Source: Anaerolineae bacterium
Lineage (GTDB): Bacteria; Chloroflexota; Anaerolineae; Aggregatilineales; Phototrophicaceae
Assembly: GCA_020848855.1 (NCBI GenBank)
Contig: JADLHH010000014.1
Coordinates: 1 to 15,009 of the forward strand
DNA: 15,009 nucleotides
Direction of reading: 5' to 3'
Positions 7,165-15,009 of the stretch are shown one piece after another. A program made the position numbers and the translations under genes. How positions within the stretch are numbered: position 1 is the stretch's first letter; every line of letters begins with the position of its first letter. Below the pieces are notes generated by a model. The model was not told where the DNA came from, made no database searches, and saw nothing but the letters and a program-made list of their open reading frames with translations.

Positions 7165-8091
7165 CTAGTTGACCCTCAAGCCGGAGCGCAAGACCTGCCA
7201 GTACTGCCGCACGCGCTCCCGACGCAGCGCCCGCTTGTGACCGAGCAGCCCCTTCGCCGCTTCGACGGCAAGCTGCACGGCGTAATTGAGCAGCAGAAAA
7301 ACGCGCAGCAGTTGGGCGACCGCCGCGCCGTGATATTTGCGGAAGTAGCGCAGCTTGCTCTGCTGGAACAGCACGTGACGGCGCGCCACCACCTGATCGG
7401 TGCTTTTGCCGCCGTGATGTGTGATGTGGGCATCGCCCAGAAATACGACGCGCCAGCCGGCGTTCTTCGCGCGCTTGCACCAGTCGAGTTCCTCGGAGAA
7501 CATCACGTAGCCTTCGTCCAGCCCGCCAATCTGCGCGTACACTTCGCGCCGCGCCATCAGCGCCGACCCCTGCACCCAATCCACGTCGAGCGTCTGATCA
7601 TCGGGCGCATCGTTCACGTAATAGCGGTCGAGCAGGTGTTTGGGGGCGAGCGACTGAAGCCAGGTGCTTTCGAAAAATGCCGTCGCCGGCGTCGGGAAGC
7701 GCCGCCGCGTCGATTGATACGATCCGTCGCTGTTGTGAGTGTACGGACCGACGATACCGATGTCGGGGTGGGCGTCGAGGTAGACGACCATCCGCGTCAG
7801 GGCGTCATCCCGGATTTCCGTATCCGGGTTGAGCAGCAGCAGGTTACGACCCTGAGCTGCCGCCAAACCGACGTTATTGGCGCGGGTGTAGCCGATGTTC
7901 TCACCCTGTGGCAGAAGCGTCGTCTGCGGGAAGCGCTCGCGCACGCGGGCGAGTGTCGCATCGGTGCTGCCGGAATCGACGACGATCACTTCGGCGCTCA
8001 GGTCGCCCAGCCCGGCATAGACGCTGTCGAGGCACGCCGCCAGCAGGTCAGCGACGTTCCAACTGACGATGATGATCGAAAGGTCAATCAT
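7165..8091 (-). CDS. Glycosyltransferase family 2, rhamnosyltransferase (WbbL)-like
   Basis: 308 aa with a GT-A fold at the N-terminus: LSIIIVSWN at 4-12, VVDSGSTDAT at 37-46 for nucleotide binding, and NPDTEI at 88-93 as the metal-binding DXD equivalent. DWVQGSALMARREV at 171-184 and SEELDWCKR at 199-207 provide the acceptor-side and catalytic acidic residues typical of the WbbL group, and THHGGKS follows at 224-230. WbbL-like enzymes transfer rhamnose or a similar deoxyhexose to a lipid-linked sugar; the actual donor is not readable from sequence. It is the first gene of the glycan operon and its TAG directly abuts the next ATG. No Shine-Dalgarno is visible before its ATG, consistent with a near-leaderless message. 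Confidence 0.93.
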   Translation of the reverse strand: MIDLSIIIVSWNVADLLAACLDSVYAGLGDLSAEVIVVDSGSTDATLARVRERFPQTTLLPQGENIGYTRANNVGLAAAQGRNLLLLNPDTEIRDDALTRMVVYLDAHPDIGIVGPYTHNSDGSYQSTRRRFPTPATAFFESTWLQSLAPKHLLDRYYVNDAPDDQTLDVDWVQGSALMARREVYAQIGGLDEGYVMFSEELDWCKRAKNAGWRVVFLGDAHITHHGGKSTDQVVARRHVLFQQSKLRYFRKYHGAAVAQLLRVFLLLNYAVQLAVEAAKGLLGHKRALRRERVRQYWQVLRSGLRVN

Positions 8092-8100
8092 AACCGGGCG

Positions 8101-8129
8101 ATTTTACCAATAATTTGCAATTGGGAGAA
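8101..8129 (-). promoter_or_regulatory. Putative extended -10 promoter for the glycan operon
   Basis: On the minus strand, TGGTAAAAT (8109-8101) matches an extended -10 element (TGn plus TAAAAT), with a weak -35 TTCTCC at 8129-8124 after 17 nt. The -10 ends only 9 nt before the GT2 ATG, which would give a leader of a few bases at most. This agrees with the absence of a ribosome site there. It is prediction only. Confidence 0.4.
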
Positions 8130-8186
8130 CCTGCATCACACTCTCATTACATTTCTGCCCCATCATCCTGTGAAGTTGAACACGAT

Positions 8187-8192
8187 GGAGGT
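8187..8192 (+). promoter_or_regulatory. Shine-Dalgarno GGAGGT deciding a GTG start
   Basis: GGAGGT lies 6 nt before the GTG at 8199 and sets the start of the secreted repeat protein so that it opens directly with a signal peptide. No convincing plus-strand promoter was found in 8092-8186. Confidence 0.85.
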
Positions 8193-8198
8193 GTAACT

Positions 8199-8987
8199 GT
8201 GAAGACGAAATTGGGATTGGTGATTGTGAGCCTGATCGCCGTTCTGGCGACGGTCGGTGTGGTCGGCGCGCAGGATGCCGGGCAACCGTCAGCGCCACCG
8301 GATCGCCCCGGTATGGGACAGCGTGGCGACCGTCTGCAGAACAGGTTTCAGGTGCTGGGCGACCTGGCGCAGATTGTCGCCGATGACCTCGGCATCGAGC
8401 GCGCCGAACTCGTCCAGCAGCTTCGCGAGCAGACGCTCGAAGAAGTGATCACGGCGATGGGCGGCGACATCGACCAGATCACGGCTGATGTGACCGCCGC
8501 GCTGACCGAGCGCGTGAATCAGGCAGTCGCCGACGGCAAGCTGGCGCAGGAACGCGCCGACGCGATCCTCGCAAGCCTGGACGATGTGGTGCAGCGCGCC
8601 CTGAGCGGTGAGCTGAGGGGCGTACTGCGCGACAGCATCGGGCGTTTGGGGCGGGGCGACCGCCTGCCGCTGGTGCAGCGCCCGTTCCTGAACGACACCC
8701 GCCCACTGATCAACGCGGCGTCTGATGCAATCGGGCTGACCGGGCAGGAGATCGCTCAGGCGCTGCGCGATGGCAAGACTCTGAGCGAGGTGATCACCGA
8801 GAATGGCGGCAGCCCGGACGCGATTGTTGCCAGCGCCATCGCTCTGGTCAAGGAAACACTCGACCCGGCGGTCGCCAATGGTCGGCTGACGCAGGAGCAG
8901 GAAGACGCGATGCTCAGCGGGCTGGAAGCGTTCTACGACGCGGTCATGAACGGCGCGTTCCGCACCGAGGCGAGCGCGTCGGTCTAA
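8199..8987 (+). CDS. Secreted protein of unknown function with two internal ~80-residue repeats
   Basis: 262 aa. It begins with a clear signal peptide, MKTKLGLVIVSLIAVLATVG, with likely cleavage after VVGA (residue 24). The mature part has no cysteine and seems largely helical. Two related units are visible: residues 57-140 and 173-254. Each has an L-G start, a TL(E/S)EVIT segment followed by a GG turn, a central A-V-A-(D/N)-G-(K/R)-L-(A/T)-Q-E motif, and ends in a (S/N)G(E/A)(L/F)R turn. A Gly/Arg-rich link joins them. Similar helical repeats occur in secreted proteins of Actinobacteria and Chloroflexota, but I cannot name a function. It is the only plus-strand gene, divergent from the glycan operon and convergent with the TatD gene. 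An ATG at 8115 in the same frame would bury the signal peptide and lacks a suitable ribosome site. Confidence 0.88.
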   Translation: MKTKLGLVIVSLIAVLATVGVVGAQDAGQPSAPPDRPGMGQRGDRLQNRFQVLGDLAQIVADDLGIERAELVQQLREQTLEEVITAMGGDIDQITADVTAALTERVNQAVADGKLAQERADAILASLDDVVQRALSGELRGVLRDSIGRLGRGDRLPLVQRPFLNDTRPLINAASDAIGLTGQEIAQALRDGKTLSEVITENGGSPDAIVASAIALVKETLDPAVANGRLTQEQEDAMLSGLEAFYDAVMNGAFRTEASASV

Positions 8988-9024
8988 ATCCTTGCTTCCA
9001 ATTGAGCATCGAAACGTGTTTGTA

Positions 9025-9053
9025 GTAGGGGCAGGTCTCAGACCTGCCCCTAC
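9025..9053. terminator. Perfect GTAGGGGC palindrome between convergent genes
   Basis: GTAGGGGCAGGTCT at 9025-9038 and its exact complement at 9040-9053 surround one central base, giving a hairpin with at least a 13-bp stem. It lies between two convergent genes and can end transcription from both sides, although no long T-run follows on either strand. The TAG stop of the TatD gene is inside the right arm. The outer 8 bases match the start of the element at 2990, so it is probably a dispersed repeat serving as a terminator. Confidence 0.7.
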
Positions 9054-9850
9054 GGATTCTGATTCATAGATGGCCGCCGGAACCGGCGCGCGGCAGTGGC
9101 GGTCGTCGCCCGCGCCATCTCGTCTATAGGGATTGCGTGCAGGGCGGCGAGGCGTTCGACAATCAGCGGGATGTAGGCAGGTTCGTTGCGCTTGCCGCGA
9201 TGCGGCGTCGGCGTGAGGTACGGTCCGTCAGTCTCGACCACGATCCGGTCGAGCGGCACGCGGGCGGCGATGTGGCGCAGGTCGTCAGCGTTCTTGAAGG
9301 TGATCGGTCCGGTGAAGCCGAGATAAAACCCGGCGGCGAGCGCGCGATCCGCGACCGACTGCGGCGCGGAGAACGAGTGCAGCACGCCGGGGCGCTCGCG
9401 CAGCGCGGGCGGTAGATCGCGCGCCCACGTTTCGAGGATGGCGATCACGTCCTCGCTGGCTTCGCGGTTGTGGATGATCACCGGCAGTTCCAGCCGCGCC
9501 GCCAGCGCCAACTGCGCCTCGAACGCCCGGAACTGCATCGGCTTCGGGCTGTCGTCCCAGTGATAATCCAGCCCAATTTCGCCGATGGCGACCACCTTCG
9601 GCTCTTTCGCCAGCGCCTCGACCCATCCGAGATCGGCATCGGTGAAATTCGCCGTGTCATTGGGATGGATGCCAACCGCCGCGTAGATGCCGTCATACTG
9701 CGCCGCCAGCGCCAGCGCCTCTTGGCTGGTCGCTTCGTCGACGCCGGGGTTGATGACGCGCGTCACGCCGGCGTCGGCAGCGCGCGCGATCACCTCGGCG
9801 CGGTCGGCGTCGTAGCCCTCGAAATTGAGATGGCAGTGCGTGTCAATCAT
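9050..9850 (-). CDS. TatD-family metal-dependent hydrolase (probable DNase/quality-control nuclease)
   Basis: 266 aa, the normal length for the family. The TIM-barrel amidohydrolase ligands are all visible: His5 and His7 in MIDTHCHLNF, Glu91 in GEIGLDYH, His127 in PVIIHNRE, His158 in LHSFSA, and Asp208 in ETDGPYL. GIHPND and PHRGKRNEP are also classic TatD segments. TatD proteins are cytoplasmic Mg-dependent 3'-5' exonucleases, with proposed roles in DNA damage repair; some paralogues may have other substrates. The gene starts 12 nt after gmd, with no clear ribosome site, so it is probably expressed from the gmd transcript. The last residues (MNQNP) extend to a stop supplied by the palindromic repeat, so the native C-terminus may have been a little different. 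Confidence 0.95.
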   Translation of the reverse strand: MIDTHCHLNFEGYDADRAEVIARAADAGVTRVINPGVDEATSQEALALAAQYDGIYAAVGIHPNDTANFTDADLGWVEALAKEPKVVAIGEIGLDYHWDDSPKPMQFRAFEAQLALAARLELPVIIHNREASEDVIAILETWARDLPPALRERPGVLHSFSAPQSVADRALAAGFYLGFTGPITFKNADDLRHIAARVPLDRIVVETDGPYLTPTPHRGKRNEPAYIPLIVERLAALHAIPIDEMARATTATAARRFRRPSMNQNP

Positions 9851-9862
9851 CGATTGCGGCGA

Positions 9863-10837
<975 letters not shown>

Positions 10838-10867
10838 GTGTGCTGCTTTCCATCGATGAGAGGAGAG

Positions 10868-10893
10868 CGGGAGTCCCCGCGTGGGGACTCCCG
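10868..10893 (-). terminator. Hairpin after the DUF4397/SH3 gene
   Basis: Perfect 11-bp stem (CGGGAGTCCCC with its complement) around a 4-nt loop, 14 nt past the TAG stop of the secreted protein gene. On the minus strand it is followed by a pyrimidine-rich CTCTCCTCTC tract rather than a clean T-run, so it may terminate only partly and let some transcripts reach gmd. Confidence 0.65.
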
Positions 10894-10906
10894 TTGTAGA
10901 TTTCGC

Positions 10907-13417
10907 TTAGCCCTGCGGCGTCTCGGTCGGCGTGGGCGTCGACGTGTCGATGATCGGCAGGGTTTCCTTCTCGTAGGGCTGTCCGTTGAACGTCAGTTCG
11001 ACGTACTGGCTGAACACCCAGCCCTGCTGTCCCTGATACGTCACCTGATACCACAGATCATCGGTGCTGCGCCCGGTAACGACCATCATCGTGCCGTCCG
11101 GCAGCAGCGCCAGCGATTCCGCCTGATCGTTGTTGTACCGGCGCAGGTGCAGGTTGGCGTCCGGGTTCAAGCCGACCACTTCGCCCGCCACGACATCGCG
11201 CAGGTCTTCGGCGACCGTGGGACCGGTCTGCCCGCTGGTGACGACGCTGCCGCGCTGGTCGGTGCTGATCGTGTTCAGTTCGCCGAGCAGTTCCAGCCGG
11301 GCAAAATCGACCGCTGAGTTGTTGCGCTGGAACGTGACGAAATTGGTGCTTGTCCAGCCGGTGACGGTGCTCTGCGGCGCGGTGAAGCGCACGAACACCC
11401 AGTCGCGGTCTTCGTTCACGCCGAGCAGTTCCATCTGCGTGCCAGCCGGGACGAGCGCCAGCGATTCACCCTGAACCGAAGGCACGCGCCGCAGGTGGAC
11501 GCGCACGCCCGGATCGACGTTGGTGACTATCGCCAGCGTGATAATCTCGCGCTCCGACGGCGGCTGGATAGCCGTATCGTGGGCGCTGCCCGCCCGGTTG
11601 CTGGGGACGGTCGGCAGGTCGCGCAGCGGCAGCGCGCGCCCCTGAGAGTCGCGGACGCCGAGGTACAGCGCGTTCACCCAAGCGGTGATCGCGCCGCCGT
11701 CCGGCGTGTCGTAAGTGACGTTGAGCCACGTCAGCGTCGGGTCGAGGTCTTCGCCTTCCGCCAGCAGTGTGACCGGGTCAACATATGCTTCCGCACCCTC
11801 AGGCAGCGGGGTTGCCGTCGTGCCGACCGCCGGGACAGGCTCGCCTTCACGACCGTTGACGAGCAGCACCGCGCCGGAAGGCGCCAGACCGAGCGAGAAC
11901 GCCTCGCGGTTGGGGTACTGGCGAAGCTGCAGGTTCACGCCGGGGTCGAGCAGCACGCGAGCGGTCGGTCCGGTTGTCGTCGGAATGGCGGTCGGCTGCG
12001 GGATAATCTCGACAGCCGTCGTCGCCGTCGGCTGCGGGTTTTCAGCGACAGGGGCTTCTGTCGTCGGCGCGGCTCCGGTTGGGACGAGCGTCGGCTCTGG
12101 CAGCGCTTCGGTCGGGGCGAGCGTCGGTTCTGGCGCTGCCATCGTCGCGTCGCCGGGGGCGCTGGCCGTTCCCTGCGCCAGACTGACCGGCGGCAGTTCG
12201 ATAATTGAAGCGCCGTCCGCGCCGTCAACCACGATGGCGCTGTAGTACACGCCGCCGTAAATGCCGCCCCGCAGGTCGAGCACCTGGTCGCTGACGGCAT
12301 CACCTGTCGCCGCCGATACGGTGATTCCCTGATCGCTTGGCTCCAGCAGCGTCGAATCCGAATTGCCGCTGCCGACATCCCCGATCAGCGCCGCGCCGTT
12401 GGAAAAGGCGGCGGAAACGGTCGCGTCAGTGGACATGTTCATCACCGTCAGCACCGACGTGTTCTCGTTGACAGCGTTCACCACATCGTCGATGACCTGA
12501 ATGTCAGGCTGTTCCGCTTCACCGGCGATCAGCGCGGTCGCGCGGCGGTCGGCGGATACGTCCAGCGTCGCGGTGGCGATGTCGCTGGACGAGCCGGGCA
12601 GCCGTGCGGCAACTTCATACGATCCGGTGGGCAGGGCGATGTATCCGGTCGCTTCGCCAAAGCCGAGCGATGGCGCGGTGAGTACGTTGTTCAGGTAAAT
12701 GTCGACTTCCGGCGCACCGGGGACGACGTGAGCAAAGCGGACGCTGCCGCCTTCGAGTTCGGGTTGGGTAGGCGCAGAGAGCAGCATCGTCTGCACGTCA
12801 TCACCCGTGCCGTAAACAATCGCCACGTATGACGTGCCCGAATTGAGCTTGTAAGGCTGCGCCGCGACCAGGGCATCGCTGACTGCCATCCCCGCCGGCA
12901 CGACCGCCAGTTCGTAAGCCGTTGCCGGTAGGTCGAGCGTGCCGTAGGGCTGGTTGTACTGCAAGCCGGGGATCACCGGGCGACCATCAGCGAGGATGAA
13001 GTCGACGCCGGAGCCGTTTTCGACGGCATGAATGGCGGTGAAGCGCGCCTTGCCGACCGGCAGCGCGTTGAGGTCATCCATGTACACCTGGAACGCGCCT
13101 TCGCCAGCCGACGCGGCGATCAGCGTCAGCGCGCTTCCCGCGCCCGTGTTGATATCCTGCTCCCACAGCGGCGAGTCGCTGCCGGTCTGGGTCACGGCGA
13201 TATGATGCCCGCCTGCCGGAACGTCGATGTAGGGGGATGCGCTGCCGTAACTCAGGTTGGCGACGGTCAGTTGACCATCGGTGTAAATATCGACCGCCGA
13301 CGCGCCAGGGATGGCGTGGACGAACCGGAGCATCGCGCCGCCGCTCTGCGCCATCGCCGGGATGGCGATCAGCATCAGCGCCAGCGCGATCAGAAAGACT
13401 CGTCGTACATAGGTCAT
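10907..13417 (-). CDS. Large secreted protein: DUF4397-like repeats, Pro/Thr linker, three SH3-like domains
   Basis: 836 aa. A signal peptide covers residues 1-23 (cleavage near AMA|Q). Residues about 29-410 contain four beta-rich units; the first and third are the clearest DUF4397 copies, starting RFVHAIPGASAVDIY and RFAHVVPGAPEVDIY, and the second (RFTAIHAVENGSGVDF) and fourth are more diverged. A low-complexity Pro/Thr/Glu linker spans about 418-485. Three SH3-like segments follow, at about 488-587, 632-696 and 750-808, each with an L(H/Q)LR(R/Q) strand and a SL(A/G)L-P-G turn. The end is a short TPTPTETPQG tail with no sortase motif or membrane anchor. The domains suggest an extracellular, possibly wall-binding protein, but no enzyme activity can be assigned. 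The ATG has AAGGAG 7 nt upstream, and the gene follows ahcY by 31 nt. Confidence 0.92.
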   Translation of the reverse strand: MTYVRRVFLIALALMLIAIPAMAQSGGAMLRFVHAIPGASAVDIYTDGQLTVANLSYGSASPYIDVPAGGHHIAVTQTGSDSPLWEQDINTGAGSALTLIAASAGEGAFQVYMDDLNALPVGKARFTAIHAVENGSGVDFILADGRPVIPGLQYNQPYGTLDLPATAYELAVVPAGMAVSDALVAAQPYKLNSGTSYVAIVYGTGDDVQTMLLSAPTQPELEGGSVRFAHVVPGAPEVDIYLNNVLTAPSLGFGEATGYIALPTGSYEVAARLPGSSSDIATATLDVSADRRATALIAGEAEQPDIQVIDDVVNAVNENTSVLTVMNMSTDATVSAAFSNGAALIGDVGSGNSDSTLLEPSDQGITVSAATGDAVSDQVLDLRGGIYGGVYYSAIVVDGADGASIIELPPVSLAQGTASAPGDATMAAPEPTLAPTEALPEPTLVPTGAAPTTEAPVAENPQPTATTAVEIIPQPTAIPTTTGPTARVLLDPGVNLQLRQYPNREAFSLGLAPSGAVLLVNGREGEPVPAVGTTATPLPEGAEAYVDPVTLLAEGEDLDPTLTWLNVTYDTPDGGAITAWVNALYLGVRDSQGRALPLRDLPTVPSNRAGSAHDTAIQPPSEREIITLAIVTNVDPGVRVHLRRVPSVQGESLALVPAGTQMELLGVNEDRDWVFVRFTAPQSTVTGWTSTNFVTFQRNNSAVDFARLELLGELNTISTDQRGSVVTSGQTGPTVAEDLRDVVAGEVVGLNPDANLHLRRYNNDQAESLALLPDGTMMVVTGRSTDDLWYQVTYQGQQGWVFSQYVELTFNGQPYEKETLPIIDTSTPTPTETPQG

Positions 13418-13448
13418 GTGATTACTCCTTCGCTTGACAGACGCGAGT

Positions 13449-14796
<1,348 letters not shown>

Positions 14797-14805
14797 AGGC
14801 GAAGG

Positions 14806-15009
14806 TCACGTTGCTCTCACCAACAGCTCGTCGAGTAGCCCGGCGTCGTCAAACTGGGTGCGGAAACGCCGCACGAATTCTTCCGGCGTGAAATTGTGGC
14901 TCTGCGTGCCGACCTGTTCCAGTACGTAGGTCGCGCACAGCGCCCCGATTTCCCCCGCCAGCTTGAGGTTCCAGCCGTGCGCCAGCCCGGTCAGCAACCC
15001 CGAACGGTA
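14806..15009 (-). CDS. PfkB-family sugar/nucleoside kinase, C-terminal fragment
   Basis: Only the last 67 codons are inside the window; the frame is open to the right edge and the 5' end is beyond it. The fragment starts YRSGLLTGLAHGW, the end of the PfkB signature 2 (D-x-F-R-A-G-x-L-x-G-L), and continues EIGALCATYVLEQVGTQSH and FTPEEFVRRFRTQF, as in the C-terminal helices of ribokinase/adenosine kinase proteins. PfkB kinases phosphorylate a sugar or nucleoside with ATP. The neighbour ahcY releases adenosine, so an adenosine kinase is a reasonable guess, but the substrate-binding residues are outside the window. It ends 94 nt before the ahcY start, with the ahcY promoter in the gap. Confidence 0.82.
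   Translation of the reverse strand, partial: YRSGLLTGLAHGWNLKLAGEIGALCATYVLEQVGTQSHNFTPEEFVRRFRTQFDDAGLLDELLVRAT

Noticed and set aside
6538..8196. Plus-strand 552-codon open frame
   Set aside because: Antisense to two clearly recognisable glycosyltransferase genes; composition is His/Arg/Gln-rich as expected for the complement of high-GC coding sequence, with no domain signal.
8115..8198. Alternative ATG start adding 28 residues to the secreted protein
   Set aside because: It has no Shine-Dalgarno and would bury the signal peptide; the GTG at 8199 has GGAGGT at the right distance.
11990..12160. Low-complexity stretch with recurring GTCGG motifs
   Set aside because: This is the Pro/Thr/Glu linker of the secreted DUF4397/SH3 protein, not a separate DNA repeat.

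Overview
The window looks like a piece of a high-GC bacterial chromosome, most probably from a Chloroflexota (Anaerolineae-like) organism. The reasons are indirect: a very large secreted DUF4397/SH3 protein with a Pro-Thr linker, oversized GT39/YfhO-type membrane proteins, an archaeal/Thermotoga-type SAH hydrolase, and small palindromic intergenic repeats of the GTAGGGGC and CGCCAAGA types. No rRNA or phylogenetic marker is present, so the assignment is inference. Nine of the ten protein genes are complete or nearly so on the minus strand; one secreted protein is on the plus strand. No tRNA, rRNA, CRISPR array or transposase gene was seen, and there is no gene-free stretch over 300 bases.

Region 1-8091 (minus strand, read right to left) is one tightly packed glycan assembly operon: a GT2 rhamnosyltransferase-like enzyme, a GT4 glycosyltransferase, a GT-C (GT39/DUF2142-like) membrane glycosyltransferase with two beta-sandwich repeats at its C-terminus, a YfhO-family membrane protein, and an O-antigen ligase/polymerase-like protein that runs off the left edge. 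Junctions are 0 nt (TAG|ATG), TTGA overlap, TAATG overlap, then 56 nt. Together they suggest synthesis, membrane transfer and polymerisation or ligation of a cell-surface glycan. A possible near-leaderless promoter sits just before the first gene.

Region 8092-9049 carries a divergent secreted 262-aa protein with two internal repeats, beginning at a GTG with a strong Shine-Dalgarno; a longer upstream ATG reading was rejected. It converges on the next block across a perfect 29-nt palindrome.

Region 9050-10837 (minus) has gmd (GDP-mannose 4,6-dehydratase) followed by a TatD-family metal-dependent hydrolase. Gmd could supply GDP-deoxyhexose for the glycan operon, but no second-step enzyme is in the window.

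Region 10868-15009 (minus) holds the C-terminal end of a PfkB-family kinase, ahcY with a recognisable promoter, and the 836-aa secreted DUF4397/SH3 protein ending at a strong hairpin. A PfkB kinase (possibly adenosine kinase) beside ahcY would make sense for removing adenosine released from SAH.

The most unusual theme is small palindromic repeats that have entered coding regions in frame. Repeat-derived peptides form the N-terminus, an internal loop and the C-terminus plus stop of the YfhO protein, an internal loop of the GT-C enzyme, and the stop codon of the TatD gene. This resembles in principle the protein-coding palindromic elements known from Rickettsia.
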